Counted from the first letter of the stretch, positions 26,834 through 36,388 are shown. The stretch is DNA of 64,000 bases from Cellvibrio polysaccharolyticus (GCF_015182315.1 NZ_PRDL01000001.1:620001-684000), one strand, 5' to 3'. Notes: generated by a model not told the origin, from the letters alone. Made by a program: numbers and translations.

Positions 26834-28123
26834 ATGACACAAGCGCAGCTGGATGTTGATATCGCCATTGTTGGAGGCGGTCATGTCGGTGGCACCTTGG
26901 CCGCATTGCTGGCTGCCAGCCGTTGCGGTTGGCGGGTTGCCCTGATTGAAGCCGGTTCTCTCTGGCAGCAGGCGCAGCAGACCACAACGGATTCGGCTGC
27001 CGGAGGCGATGCCCGCTCTACCGCGCTGTCGTTCGGCACGGTAGATATTCTGCGGCAACTGCAACTCTGGCATTTGCTGGAATCTCACGCGACACCTATC
27101 CGCACCATTCACGTTTCTGACCGGGGTCGTTTTCCCGGCACTCGTTTAAGTGCCGAGGATCATCAGGTCGAGGCGCTGGGTTATGTGATCGAGAACCACA
27201 CGCTCGGGCGTGTGCTGGCCGGTTTTCTGCTGGCGCAAACCCATATCACTCTGTTTGACGCTACCCGTGTGGCATCGGTAACGCCGGTTGCCGGCGGTAT
27301 GTGCCTGCAACTTCAACAGCAGGAAAAAACCATCACCCTCACGGCGGCGTTAGCAGTGGTGGCGGATGGTGGTGACTCGCCGTTGCGGCGCTCGCTGGGC
27401 ATTCAGGTGCAGCAGCAGGATTACGCGCAAACCGCCATTATTGCCAACGTCACCTTTACGCATCCGCATCAGGGCGTTGCCTGGGAGCGCTTTACCGACT
27501 TTGGTCCTATGGCGCTGTTGCCGTTGGACGGCGCGCGTGGCAAGCGGGCAGCGCTTATCTGGACGTTGCCAGCAGCGGATGCCGAGCTCTGGTTGAATGC
27601 GCCGGATGCAGATTTTCTGACGGCGTTACAACAACGTTTTGGTACCCGGGCCGGACGCTTTACTCACGTTGGTCGGCGGGTGGCCTTTCCTTTGCAATTG
27701 CGGATTGCTCAGGAGCAAATTCGCCAGGGGTTGGTGCTGGTCGGTAACGCCGCCCACTTTTTGCACCCGGTTGCCGGCCAGGGATTGAACCTGGCAGTAC
27801 GCGACTGTGTGATGTTGACCGAGGTGTTGAAAGAAGCGCGGGAACGCCAGCAATCACCGGGCGATCTGGCGGTGCTCAGGCACTATTTGCAACGTCAGCA
27901 ACAGGATCAGTCGATCACTATTGATGCCAGCGACAAACTGGTGAAATGGTTTTCTACCCGGCATCCCCTTTACGTTACCTTGCGGCATCTCGGCTTTTTA
28001 AGTTTGGCGGGTGTGCCGGGCCTTGAACAATATTTTGCTGCCCGGGCAATGGGTACCGCAGGGCGCGCACCGCGCTGGCAACGCATGGCAATACAGGAGG
28101 CAGCTGATGCAACCGACCTATGA
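26834..28123 (+). CDS. ubiH: 2-octaprenyl-6-methoxyphenol hydroxylase
   Basis: About 429 residues of the UbiH/COQ6 flavin monooxygenase family, acting in aerobic ubiquinone synthesis at the inner membrane. FAD-binding signatures are DIAIVGGGHVGGTLA at the N-terminus, GDARSTALSFGTV, and LVGNAAHFLHPVAGQGLNLAVRD at about 300-325. The Asn in GNAAH, in place of the usual Asp, is also seen in E. coli UbiH and helps distinguish it from the following paralogue. ATG 26834 has a ggtgga ribosome site. It overlaps ubiI by 17 bases. Confidence 0.92.
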   Translation: MTQAQLDVDIAIVGGGHVGGTLAALLAASRCGWRVALIEAGSLWQQAQQTTTDSAAGGDARSTALSFGTVDILRQLQLWHLLESHATPIRTIHVSDRGRFPGTRLSAEDHQVEALGYVIENHTLGRVLAGFLLAQTHITLFDATRVASVTPVAGGMCLQLQQQEKTITLTAALAVVADGGDSPLRRSLGIQVQQQDYAQTAIIANVTFTHPHQGVAWERFTDFGPMALLPLDGARGKRAALIWTLPAADAELWLNAPDADFLTALQQRFGTRAGRFTHVGRRVAFPLQLRIAQEQIRQGLVLVGNAAHFLHPVAGQGLNLAVRDCVMLTEVLKEARERQQSPGDLAVLRHYLQRQQQDQSITIDASDKLVKWFSTRHPLYVTLRHLGFLSLAGVPGLEQYFAARAMGTAGRAPRWQRMAIQEAADATDL

Positions 28124-29321
28124 TGTGATCATTGCCGGTGCCGGTATGAACGGCGCCGCCATGGCTTGTGCGATTGCCAGGTTACCGGAAGCGGCATCGC
28201 TGCGTATTGCCGTTATTGACGCAGCGCCTGCGGCAGCCGATTACCAGGGCGATGTGTTTGATCCGCGAGTGGTTGCGCTCACGCCCCGCTCCGATCAACT
28301 GCTGAGCCTGCTTGATTGCTGGGACAATATTCTCAATGAGCGTGCCTGCGTATACACCGATATGGCGGTCTGGGATGGCGAAGGTAACGCCGGTATTCAG
28401 TTTGCTTGTGATGAAGTCCGCTTGCCTTACCTGGGGCATATTGTTGAAAACTCTGTGGTTGTGCGAGCGTTACATGCACAGATGCAGGCCTGCAGTAATA
28501 TTGAATTTTTGCATCCGGTGCGTCTTGTTAGCCTGCAAAAAAGTGACCCGACCCGTGGTGAAGCATTTACTCGTATAACCTTGGATGATGGTCGTGAACT
28601 GGTTACCCGTTTGTTGATTGCCGCCGATGGTGCGCAATCCGGTGTGCGCGACATGGCCGGTTTTGCTACCCGCGAATGGGACTATCAACAGCAGGCCATT
28701 GTGACTACCGTTGCGGTCAGTCAATCGCATCAGTTCACCGCCTGGCAGCGTTTTACCAGTCGCGGTCCGCTGGCTTTTTTACCCTTGCGCAATGGCAATA
28801 ACAGCCGCTACTGTTCCATTGTCTGGTCTGCTGACAGCGATTTGGCGACGGACCTGATGGCGCTTTCGGATGACGCTTTTTGCGCAGCACTGGGGCGTGC
28901 TTTTGAATACCGTTTGGGCGAGGTGCAATCGGTAGTCGAGCGTTATTGCATTCCACTGCGTCAGCGTCACGCGCAGCAATATTTTCAACCGGGCATCGTA
29001 CTGATTGGCGATGCGGCACACAGTATTCACCCGCTGGCCGGGCAGGGCGTCAATCTCGGTTTTCAGGATGTGGTTGCGCTTGCCGCTGAAATTGAGCGCG
29101 CGCTGCAACGCGGTATTCCCCTGCAGGATCTTTCCATCTTGCGTCGTTATCAGCGGCAACGCCTTGCAGACAATCTCACCATGATGACAGCGATGGAAGG
29201 TTTCAAACGTTTGTTTGGTCAAAAATCACCGGGCGTTACCTGGTTGCGCAATACCGGTTTACGGATGTTCGCCACCGTGCCTTTGTTGAAAAAATTTATC
29301 GTGCGTCAGGTAACCGGTTAA
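28107..29321 (+). CDS. ubiI: UbiI/VisC family FAD-dependent hydroxylase
   Basis: 404 residues, paralogous to the preceding UbiH. Signatures: DVIIAGAGMNGAAMACA (dinucleotide fold), DPRVVALTPRS and LIGDAAHSIHPLAGQGVNLGFQD. In E. coli UbiI performs C5 hydroxylation in ubiquinone synthesis and is the last gene of the same pepP-ubiH-ubiI operon, which supports the assignment over UbiF. ATG 28107 has a strong aggagg site inside the ubiH end, so the genes are translationally coupled. Confidence 0.9.
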   Translation: MQPTYDVIIAGAGMNGAAMACAIARLPEAASLRIAVIDAAPAAADYQGDVFDPRVVALTPRSDQLLSLLDCWDNILNERACVYTDMAVWDGEGNAGIQFACDEVRLPYLGHIVENSVVVRALHAQMQACSNIEFLHPVRLVSLQKSDPTRGEAFTRITLDDGRELVTRLLIAADGAQSGVRDMAGFATREWDYQQQAIVTTVAVSQSHQFTAWQRFTSRGPLAFLPLRNGNNSRYCSIVWSADSDLATDLMALSDDAFCAALGRAFEYRLGEVQSVVERYCIPLRQRHAQQYFQPGIVLIGDAAHSIHPLAGQGVNLGFQDVVALAAEIERALQRGIPLQDLSILRRYQRQRLADNLTMMTAMEGFKRLFGQKSPGVTWLRNTGLRMFATVPLLKKFIVRQVTG

Positions 29322-29342
29322 GCGGGCCGACAGGAGCGTTGC

Positions 29343-29843
29343 GTGATTCTCAATGACGTGTTGCGGATCTACCCTTTTGAATGGCATTCAGTGGGTGTGG
29401 CATTGTTGTGTGGTTTTATTATCGGTTTTGAGCGGCAATTGCGCGGCAAACCGGTGGGCATTCGTACGGCATCACTAATTACGCTGGGAACCTATTTCTT
29501 TATCGCTACGTCAATGCATTTGCAAAATGACGTAACCGATCCTTCGCGAATTATCGGACAGGTTATTACCGGTATCGGTTTTCTCGGCGCCGGTGTGATG
29601 TTGTCCCGCGATGGTGTGGTGCTGGGTGTAACTTCGGCAGCCACCATCTGGGTGCTGGCGGCGATTGGTGTTTGTATCGCCACCGGGTTTCCGGCAACCG
29701 CCGTTAAAATTTCGCTGGTGATCGTGTTTGTACTTTTTGGTGTCGACTTGCTGGAAGATTATTCGCAAGCACTGACACGCGGTGTGCATCGCAAATATCA
29801 GGGATGGAAAGGGCGTGGTGGCAGTAACGGATCGGATGCCTGA
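29343..29843 (+). CDS. MgtC/SapB family membrane protein
   Basis: A 166-residue membrane protein with four to five hydrophobic helices. The conserved MgtC/SapB stretch is LCGFIIGFERQLRGKPVGIRTASLITLG, followed by DPSRIIGQVITGIGFLGAGVML and GVTSAATIWVLAAIGVCIATG. The family's role is linked to Mg2+ limitation and membrane ATPase regulation in some pathogens, but for environmental members it is undefined. It begins 21 bases after ubiI with a ggagcg ribosome site (GTG start) and may be cotranscribed. Confidence 0.87.
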   Translation: MILNDVLRIYPFEWHSVGVALLCGFIIGFERQLRGKPVGIRTASLITLGTYFFIATSMHLQNDVTDPSRIIGQVITGIGFLGAGVMLSRDGVVLGVTSAATIWVLAAIGVCIATGFPATAVKISLVIVFVLFGVDLLEDYSQALTRGVHRKYQGWKGRGGSNGSDA

Positions 29844-29987
29844 AACCGGTGCACAAAGTTGCGCCTGATACTGATTGTTTTCTGTCGCTAGCGCGGGCGT
29901 CAACTTTTACAAAGCAGTGTCGATTTTTTTATCAATGACATCATCCGCAGGGTGTGTAAATAAGTAACATATTGTTGGAATAATATT

Positions 29988-30329
29988 ATGGCTGGCTGGG
30001 TTCGCTTTCTGGAAATTTTTTTACTGCTGATACTGACGGTTTCTCTGACCGGCTTTTTGTCATTTGTAAATTTGTACGGCTTTTTTCTGGCGCTGGTAAC
30101 GGCGGCAATTATTTATGGTGTCTATCGTCGGCAGCGTTGGGGATACTTCAGTGCAGCCGCCTGGGGGCTGGCGTGTTACCAGTTGGCGAAGCAAGGTTAT
30201 GAGTTTGCCGAGGTGAAGCGTCAGGTCATGGTCAGCGGTATTCTGGTGATTATTATTGCTATTATTTTGCACGAAAAAATAGCCCGTAAATCACCTGAAC
30301 ACCCCAACAGCAACAGCGATAATCCCTGA
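29988..30329 (+). CDS. Small membrane protein, unknown function
   Basis: 113 residues with about four hydrophobic segments (residues 5-25, 29-45, 55-70 and 78-98) and a short polar C-terminus. I do not recognise the family. Codon use and a clean ATG suggest a real gene, but no strong ribosome site is visible. It stands alone between the MgtC-like and cold-shock genes. Confidence 0.55.
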   Translation: MAGWVRFLEIFLLLILTVSLTGFLSFVNLYGFFLALVTAAIIYGVYRRQRWGYFSAAAWGLACYQLAKQGYEFAEVKRQVMVSGILVIIIAIILHEKIARKSPEHPNSNSDNP

Positions 30330-30582
30330 AGCAGATAACTGCTCGCCATTCTGTTGAATAAAAGCAAAGATTATTTCCAAATTAGTCTGAATGCGCTTGA
30401 ACTCGCCATGCCGAAGTGCTTTAATTTTGAACTGCTACAGTTTGAGTTCCGGCCAAAGATCAGGCTTGTAAAAGGATTACTCCATTTGCTTCTATCCTTG
30501 GTTCGCTGCCCTGAACTTAGCAATAGCTTTATTAATAAGCTATTCCACTCTGGCTTTTAATAAAGTCGGTTTTTAAGTTTGG

Positions 30583-30602
30583 TCAGCTCCGCTGACGTTT
30601 TT
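30583..30602 (+). promoter_or_regulatory. Hairpin in the cold-shock gene leader
   Basis: gtcag / ctgac around ctccg, followed by gttttt, lies about 20 bases before the cold-shock start codon. It resembles a small terminator and may act in the long leader, as structured 5' leaders do in other csp genes. The 250 bases upstream hold no supported gene. Confidence 0.4.
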
Positions 30603-30621
30603 GATGCAAGTCGAGGAAAGT

Positions 30622-30831
30622 ATGTCAGATCTGGTCTCCGGTGTTGTTAAATGGTTTAACGACGACAAGGGTTATGGTTTCATTGAGCGTGAAGGCGGTG
30701 CCGACGTGTTCGTTCACTTCCGCGCAATTAACGGCTCTGGCCGTAAAACCCTGAAAGAAGGTCAAAAAGTGACTTTCGAAGTTACTCAAGGTCAAAAAGG
30801 TCCGCAAGCGGAGAACGTAACCGCTCTGTAA
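30622..30831 (+). CDS. Cold-shock domain protein (CspA family)
   Basis: A 69-residue single cold-shock domain: VVKWFNDDKGYGFIE carries RNP1 (KGYGFIE) and DVFVHF is RNP2. It binds single-stranded RNA and DNA and acts as an RNA chaperone. ATG 30622, with gaggaaag eight bases upstream, gives the normal length; the longer frame from 30601 is leader. The gene is monocistronic with a long leader. Confidence 0.95.
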   Translation: MSDLVSGVVKWFNDDKGYGFIEREGGADVFVHFRAINGSGRKTLKEGQKVTFEVTQGQKGPQAENVTAL

Positions 30832-30962
30832 TAGAGTTGTTACCGAGACAGAAGAGGGGCTGATTGCCTTCTTCTGTTCCTTAGCCGTTTCGCGCAGTTG
30901 ATTTTTTCATCTGCGCTATTTTATTTTTGCTCAATTTTGGGCACATCCTTTCAAATTTCTTC

Positions 30963-31280
30963 ATGCCGGATCTGACAAGCCTCTTTTGGCTCTTTCTGCT
31001 TTTCTTTGTGGGCTTCTATATACGCCGGGCACTTATGGCCAGGGAAAGTGCGTTTATAGCCGCTCGTCGCCATTGCGAAACCATGGGCGTTCAACTGCTG
31101 GATCAAAGTGTCTATTTGCGACGCATCTGGTTCAAGCGTAATGACGCCGGGCGTTTGTGCTTATGGCGCGCCTTTTATTTTGACTTTACGGTTCGCGGCG
31201 ATGACCGCTATTTGGGGCGAGTTATTCTGCTGGGCAAACAGGTAACGGCAGTACAGCTCGACCCGCACAAATTTCATTGA
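30963..31280 (+). CDS. DUF3301 family small membrane-anchored protein
   Basis: 105 residues: an N-terminal membrane helix (LFWLFLLFFVGFYI) and a basic soluble domain with QLLDQSVYLRRIWFKR and RAFYFDFTVRGDDRYLGRVILLG, the DUF3301 hallmark. Function unknown. The start is uncertain; the frame is open from TTG 30927, but ATG 30963 gives the usual N-terminus directly before the helix. Confidence 0.78.
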   Translation: MPDLTSLFWLFLLFFVGFYIRRALMARESAFIAARRHCETMGVQLLDQSVYLRRIWFKRNDAGRLCLWRAFYFDFTVRGDDRYLGRVILLGKQVTAVQLDPHKFH

Positions 31281-31284
31281 AAAG

Positions 31285-31308
31285 CGCACCTTGATGGTGC
31301 GTTTTTTT
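31285..31308 (+). terminator. Terminator after the DUF3301 gene
   Basis: cgcacc / ggtgcg (31285-31290 and 31296-31301) with a 5-base loop and T7. Confidence 0.85.
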
Positions 31309-31381
31309 ATGGGTCATAATTGGCGCTTTTTCGCCGACATCAGGCTATCGCCGCACACGTCATTCAGGCGTTGGGAGTTTT

Positions 31382-31948
31382 ATGACAAATGAGATAAAGG
31401 GTTGGCGCACCCGCTCTTCAAATACCGTTTACGACAATCCGTGGATTCGCCTCACACACAATGAGGTGATCACTCCCGCAGGCACTGACGGCATCTACGG
31501 GGTTGTGCATTTTAAAAACACCGCCATCGGTGTATTGCCGCTCGATCAGGATAATTACACCTGGCTGGTAAAACAAAGCCGTTACTCGCTGGGCGTTTCT
31601 ACCTGGGAAATTCCCGAGGGGGGTTGCCCGACCGGAGAAGAACCTCTGGCCGCGGCGCGGCGTGAACTGGAAGAAGAAACCGGTTGGCAAGCGCGTCAGT
31701 GGCAGGAGTTGCTGACCTTGCACTTGTCCAACTCGGTAACCGACGAAAAGGCCATCGTGTTTATTGCCCGCGATTTATATGCGGGTGAGCAGGCGCTTGA
31801 ACCCACCGAAGATATCGAAGTAAAACGTTTGCCTTTCAGTGAAGCGCTGGCGATGGTGCTGTCCGGTGAAATTACCGATGCGATATCCGTGGCTGCTATT
31901 TTGCGCGCTGCTCTTGATCCGGATATCAATCCTGCCGGCCGGGTTTGA
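31382..31948 (+). CDS. Nudix hydrolase (ADP-ribose pyrophosphatase-like)
   Basis: 188 residues. The Nudix box is complete: G-GCPTG-E-EPLAAAR-RELEEETGW (GX5EX7REUXEEXGU), which binds Mg2+ and hydrolyses a nucleoside diphosphate linked to another group. The upstream YSLGVSTWEIPEGG is typical of the ADP-sugar/ADP-ribose subgroup. The exact substrate cannot be told. Its 3' end overlaps the convergent acyltransferase gene by 23 bases. Confidence 0.9.
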   Translation: MTNEIKGWRTRSSNTVYDNPWIRLTHNEVITPAGTDGIYGVVHFKNTAIGVLPLDQDNYTWLVKQSRYSLGVSTWEIPEGGCPTGEEPLAAARRELEEETGWQARQWQELLTLHLSNSVTDEKAIVFIARDLYAGEQALEPTEDIEVKRLPFSEALAMVLSGEITDAISVAAILRAALDPDINPAGRV

Positions 31949-32648
31949 TCAGGCTGCGCAACCAGTTCAGCCAGCCATTGTTGCCCAGCAGGTAGCGATC
32001 CAGCTCCTGCTGCTGATGAAAATAATGCTCGGCGTGTTCAAACAGTTTTTCCCGTTTCAGCATGCGGCGGTTCGGGTTGATGGCTTTGATCACTCGCGCC
32101 GGATTGCCTGCCGCGATCACATTGGCGGGGATATCCCGGGTGACGACCGCTCCGGCGCCAATCACGCTGTTCTCGCCAATACGCACGCCTTTAGTCACAA
32201 TAACCCGCTCGCCCAGCCAGACGTTGTTTTCCAATACCACCGGTTTGCTGCAACGGAAAGGTCGTATCCGGTTGTAAATGCCATGCCAGTCGCTATCGCT
32301 GATGGAAACATTGGCCGCCAGCATGACGTTATCGCCAATATGAATGGCGCGGTTGGATGAGATGCGAACCCCGGGCGAGATCAGACAAAAATCACCGATA
32401 CGTATTTCGCCGCTATGCTGTTTGTCGGGCCAGGTGGTGAGGCGAACCGCATTGTCCGGCGCGCAAATAATGTGTGCATATTTCCCCAGGTGAATATGTC
32501 GGCCAAAAATAACCAGATGGCGGGGATGGGCAACCTCCGGCGTTGAGCCGAGACTGTCGAATTGCGTCGCAACAAAGCGTTTTACATACCAGCGGGTCAT
32601 GGCATCGCGCCAGCGTTTTACCCGATATGGCGTATTATTGCGCCGCAT
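31926..32648 (-). CDS. Hexapeptide-repeat acyltransferase
   Basis: A 240-residue protein of the left-handed beta-helix transferase group. Repeated hexapeptide turns (IGDFCLISPGVRI, IHIGDNVMLAANVSI, VVLENNVWLGERVIVTKGVRIGENSVIGAGAVVTRDIPANVIAAGNPARVI) are typical of maltose/galactoside/WcaF-type O-acetyltransferases. The acceptor is unknown; such enzymes often modify cell-surface sugars. No polysaccharide cluster is adjacent. Confidence 0.85.
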   Translation of the reverse strand: MRRNNTPYRVKRWRDAMTRWYVKRFVATQFDSLGSTPEVAHPRHLVIFGRHIHLGKYAHIICAPDNAVRLTTWPDKQHSGEIRIGDFCLISPGVRISSNRAIHIGDNVMLAANVSISDSDWHGIYNRIRPFRCSKPVVLENNVWLGERVIVTKGVRIGENSVIGAGAVVTRDIPANVIAAGNPARVIKAINPNRRMLKREKLFEHAEHYFHQQQELDRYLLGNNGWLNWLRSLIKPGRQD

Positions 32649-32770
32649 AGATTGGCTCCGTTGTGCAGTCGTTTATCGCAAAAGTGATTATTGTAGTCGT
32701 ATGTTGATAACCGGCGTGCGGCTATTGCGCTAATCAGGACGTGGTTTTAAAAGAGGAAACACAGATAACA

Positions 32771-33379
32771 ATGTTGCCCCTGGATATAGAATCGGTAAAA
32801 GGTTTTCTGGATAAAGAAGAAGGTGAGCGTCTCTATCAACATGCGTTGGAGGCGGCCTTGTTGGGGCCGGTGGTAGAAATCGGCAGTTATTGTGGCAAGT
32901 CTACTGTCTGGCTGGGCGCTGCCTGCCAGCAGCGCGATCAACTGCTTTACGCGATCGATCATCACCGCGGTTCGGAAGAGCACCAGCCGGGCGAAGAATG
33001 GCATGATGCGGCTTTGTATGATGCCGAGCTGGCGCGCATGGATTCTTTTCCGGCGTTTCGTAAAACCCTGTTTCGCGCCGGGCTTGAACAAACCGTGGTG
33101 CCGGTGGTGGCCTCATCTGCCCAGGCGGCGCGTCATTGGCAGGCGCCCGTTGGCATGGTGTTTATTGACGGCGGCCACAGCGCGCAAGCAGCCCTGACCG
33201 ATTACCGTTGTTGGGCGGGTCATATCGCCAAAGGCGGGTTGCTGGCTATTCACGATGTGTTTCCTGACCCGGCCGAGGGCGGCAGGCCGCCTTTTGATAT
33301 CTGGCAATTGGCGCAGGTGTCCGGTTTGTTCCGCCCTTTACCGCTGTTTAAAACCCTGGGTGTTTTGGTGCGGTTGTAG
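32771..33379 (+). CDS. Class I SAM-dependent methyltransferase
   Basis: About 202 residues. VVEIGSYCGKSTVWLG is the SAM-binding glycine loop, followed by LYAIDHHRGS (acidic ribose-binding residue) and MVFIDGGHSAQAALTDYRCWAGHIAKGGLLAIHDVF, the pattern of the Methyltransf_24 group, whose members methylate small molecules or sugars. The start could be GTG 32741 or ATG 32771; neither has ideal ribosome spacing. Substrate unknown. Confidence 0.8.
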   Translation: MLPLDIESVKGFLDKEEGERLYQHALEAALLGPVVEIGSYCGKSTVWLGAACQQRDQLLYAIDHHRGSEEHQPGEEWHDAALYDAELARMDSFPAFRKTLFRAGLEQTVVPVVASSAQAARHWQAPVGMVFIDGGHSAQAALTDYRCWAGHIAKGGLLAIHDVFPDPAEGGRPPFDIWQLAQVSGLFRPLPLFKTLGVLVRL

Positions 33380-33388
33380 TCTGATTGT

Positions 33389-33417
33389 TTGAAACCGGTT
33401 ACATTTTGCGGCATTAT
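33389..33417 (+). promoter_or_regulatory. Predicted promoter with LacI-type operator before the mannose-isomerase gene
   Basis: TTGAAA (33389-33394) and CATTAT (33412-33417) are 17 bases apart. The near-palindrome TGAAACCGGTTACA (33390-33403) overlaps the -35 box, the expected position for a repressor. The same motif recurs at 37669 and 39774 in the mannan locus. Confidence 0.65.
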
Positions 33418-33503
33418 GTCGCCCGTTTTTTGTGCTGCCAGCGTTGCCATATGTCCATGCCGGACGGCTGGTAGTAATCGTCATTTTATTTGCGAGTTTT
33501 GCT

Positions 33504-34661
33504 ATGTCCCAATCTCTTCAGGCTGCAGCGCAGCGGCTGGAACGCTGGATCAAAGAAGATGCCATTCCCCTGTGGCTGGAACGCGGTATTGATACGGAAA
33601 CCGGCGTTAATATCGAGCGCCTGGATGTTACCGGTGCGGTTGATCGCGAAGCTGATATTCGGGTGCGCGTACAGGCGCGTCAGGCTTTCTTTTTCGCTCA
33701 GGCCTATGACCGGGGCTGGTGCCCGCAAGGTAAGGACGTCGCGCAAAAGATGTTGCAGTTTGTGCAGCAACACGCGGCTCACCCGACCGCTGGCGGTGGT
33801 TACACCCATTTAATGAATCCGCATTACGAAGTCATTGATAGCAAGCAGGATCTTTATGATCACGCGTTTTTTCTGCTGGCTAACGCCTGGAGTTACCGCG
33901 CTTTTGGCGATGCAGCGGCGCTGGCCGAAGCTGACCGCTTGATCGCTCACCTGGATAAAAAATTCGGCGCGGCCAATGGCGGCTGGCTGGAAGGTGACTA
34001 CGCTTACGCCTGCCGTCGACAGAACCCGCACATGCATTTGTTCGAGGCATTCCTGGCGCTCTACGACGCTACCGGCAATGCCAAATACCTTGCGCGTACT
34101 GCCGAACTGTTTGCGCTTTTTCAAACCCGCTTCTTCGACGAAAGCAACGGCCTGTTGTTTGAATTTTTCAATGATGACTGGACTCGCCTTGCCGACGCGC
34201 GCGGCAGTTGGGTTGAGCCAGGCCACATGATGGAATGGGTATGGTTGCTGGATTGGTACAGCCGTCGCAGCGGTCGTCCGGTGCAGGCGTATCTGGATGC
34301 CTTGTATGCGCGGGGTCTTGCTATTGGCCAGGCGCCATCAGGGTTGTTGTATGACGTGGTGGCAGAAAATGGCGATGTGGTTGACACCGGCAAGCGTTGC
34401 TGGGGTATTACCGAGCTGATCAAAGCCAGCCTGGTGCAGATCCGCTCCGGCCATCCGCAGGCTGAGGCAATCGCCATCAAGGCGGTGGATGACCTGTTCA
34501 CTTACTACCTGAGCGCATCTACCGCAGGTTCCTACGTGGATCGTCGTGGTGCTGACGATGAAGTGATTGTGGATGTAGCACCTGCCAGTACGCTCTATCA
34601 TTTGATCGTGGTGGCGGTCGAGCTGCTGGATCATTGCGAAGGACGTGTGCAAGCACGCTAG
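33504..34661 (+). CDS. AGE-family sugar isomerase, probably mannose isomerase
   Basis: About 385 residues of the N-acylglucosamine 2-epimerase superfamily with an (alpha/alpha)6 barrel. RVQARQAFFFAQAY, QDLYDHAFFLLANAWSY, QNPHMHLFEAFLALYDATG and SWVEPGHMMEWVWLLDWY carry the conserved Arg, His and Glu residues of the active site. The match is to the aldose-ketose isomerase (YihS/mannose isomerase) branch, so the likely reaction is D-mannose to D-fructose. This fits the mannan locus that follows. ATG 33504 lies about 90 bases after the predicted operator-promoter. Confidence 0.85.
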   Translation: MSQSLQAAAQRLERWIKEDAIPLWLERGIDTETGVNIERLDVTGAVDREADIRVRVQARQAFFFAQAYDRGWCPQGKDVAQKMLQFVQQHAAHPTAGGGYTHLMNPHYEVIDSKQDLYDHAFFLLANAWSYRAFGDAAALAEADRLIAHLDKKFGAANGGWLEGDYAYACRRQNPHMHLFEAFLALYDATGNAKYLARTAELFALFQTRFFDESNGLLFEFFNDDWTRLADARGSWVEPGHMMEWVWLLDWYSRRSGRPVQAYLDALYARGLAIGQAPSGLLYDVVAENGDVVDTGKRCWGITELIKASLVQIRSGHPQAEAIAIKAVDDLFTYYLSASTAGSYVDRRGADDEVIVDVAPASTLYHLIVVAVELLDHCEGRVQAR

Positions 34662-34803
34662 TGTGTGGTGAAGTCAGGGATGAATCTGACAAGTTGATCC
34701 CCAAGGGGTGGCGTGGCATTATCTGGCGCCACTCCTGCTTCGGTGCACGAGTATAACGATAAACATCTGGCCTATCGGCGGCCACTCACCGAGTGTTCTT
34801 TAT

Positions 34804-36372
34804 ATGCAAAAATCTACTCACAAACTTTCCCTGGGGGAAAAACTGGGCTACGGCATGGGGGACGCAGCGGCAAACTTTGTTTGGCGAAGCCTGTTTTTCC
34901 TGCCGCTGTTTTATACCGATACCTTCGGGCTGGCTGCTACCCACGCAGCAATCCTGATTCTGGTGGTTCGTTTATCTGATGGTGTAACCGATATTATCGC
35001 CGGCTCCATTGCCGACCGAACCAATACCAAAGCCGGTAAATTTCGCCCCTGGATACTCTGGTCATCGCCCTTTTTAGGCTTGCTGCTGGTGTTGATTTAT
35101 TACACGCCGGATCTCGGTTACACCGGCAAGCTGATTTATGCCTACGTCATCTATATCGCCCTCACCATTGCCTACACCGCCAACAACGTTCCTTATGGCG
35201 CGTTGATGGGCGTGATGACCGACAGCGTTAGCGAGCGGGCCAGTTTGTCCAGCTTCCGTTTTATCGGTGCTTTTAGTGGTGGCTTGTTGGTCATGACGAC
35301 CATGCCATGGCTGGTCGGCTATTTTGGTCAGGGCAACCAGGCGCTGGGTTATCAATACACCATGCCTATTTTTGCGGTGCTGTTGGTGATTCTGATGGTC
35401 ATCACTTACGCCACCACCAAAGAGCGCATCAAACCGCCTGTGACGAGTGATAAAACCTTCTGGCAGGAAACCAAAGAGCTTTGCTACAGCATGCCGGTGA
35501 TTTTGATTCCGGTGGTGGGCGTGAGCCTGTTTGTGATCAGTCTGGCGCAAACAGAATGGCCGGTTCATTACAAATATCTGTGTGCCGCTGCCGCGCTGGC
35601 AAGTTTTGCTTTGACCGTATGGCTGCGCTCCCGGTTGATCAAGCGCCCGCGCGAACTGATGAACAGTGGCCAGAAAGACCTGTCTGACCTGCTCACCAAC
35701 AAGCCCTGGTTGATCCTGCTGACGGTGGGCATCATGTTCGGTTTGTTCACCGTTATTCGCCCCAGTGCTGCCGGTTATTACTTCAAATATTTCCTCGGGC
35801 GTGATGACCTGCTGGGTTATTACTTCCTGATTACTTTGCTGGCATCGCTGGCGGCTGCCATTGCCACCAACTGGTTGTCGCAGCGTTTCAACAAGCGCAC
35901 GCTGATGATTTGTGCGTTTATCTTTGGTGGTATTTTCAGCGGCGCTATCTATTTTGTGCAGCCCGAGCAGGTCACGCTGATGTTGGTGCTGGCGGCTATC
36001 GGTGAGTTTTTCGCCGGTATGATGCCGGTGCTTTTCTTCAGTATGCTGGGTGATACCGTTGATTACTCCGAGTGGAAAAACAACCGCCGTGCGACCGGGT
36101 TGATGTATTCATCAGGTACTTTTATCAACAAAACCGGCCATGGTTTTGCCGGTGCATTGGTGTTGGTGATTCTGGCTATGTACGGCTACGACCCAAAAAT
36201 CGAAGCCACGGTAACCGCTTCCATTAGCGGTATGGTGTTGCTGATGAGCCTGATTCCGGTGGGTATTTGTGCGCTGGGTGCGCTCTTCTCCTTCTGGTAT
36301 CCGCTGAACGACAAGCAGATGAAGCAGATTGAAAGTGATTTGATTCAGCGTCGTGGTGGAAGTCTTGAGTAA
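34804..36372 (+). CDS. GPH/MelB-type sugar:cation symporter
   Basis: 522 residues with about 12 membrane helices. The MFS_2 signature is seen in LGEKLGYGMGDAAANF at the N-terminus and the SDGVTDIIAGSIADRTNTKAGKFRPWILW stretch. The protein is about 50 residues longer than E. coli MelB, because of a loop and helix near 225-300. It probably imports mannose, mannobiose or galactosides released by the extracellular enzymes. It follows the isomerase gene by 142 bases and is probably cotranscribed. Confidence 0.88.
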   Translation: MQKSTHKLSLGEKLGYGMGDAAANFVWRSLFFLPLFYTDTFGLAATHAAILILVVRLSDGVTDIIAGSIADRTNTKAGKFRPWILWSSPFLGLLLVLIYYTPDLGYTGKLIYAYVIYIALTIAYTANNVPYGALMGVMTDSVSERASLSSFRFIGAFSGGLLVMTTMPWLVGYFGQGNQALGYQYTMPIFAVLLVILMVITYATTKERIKPPVTSDKTFWQETKELCYSMPVILIPVVGVSLFVISLAQTEWPVHYKYLCAAAALASFALTVWLRSRLIKRPRELMNSGQKDLSDLLTNKPWLILLTVGIMFGLFTVIRPSAAGYYFKYFLGRDDLLGYYFLITLLASLAAAIATNWLSQRFNKRTLMICAFIFGGIFSGAIYFVQPEQVTLMLVLAAIGEFFAGMMPVLFFSMLGDTVDYSEWKNNRRATGLMYSSGTFINKTGHGFAGALVLVILAMYGYDPKIEATVTASISGMVLLMSLIPVGICALGALFSFWYPLNDKQMKQIESDLIQRRGGSLE

Positions 36373-36388
36373 GTTCGGTTGAATAAAC

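Noticed and set aside
30354..30560. 68-residue frame in the cold-shock leader
   Set aside because: No start signal or known domain; more likely part of the long csp leader.
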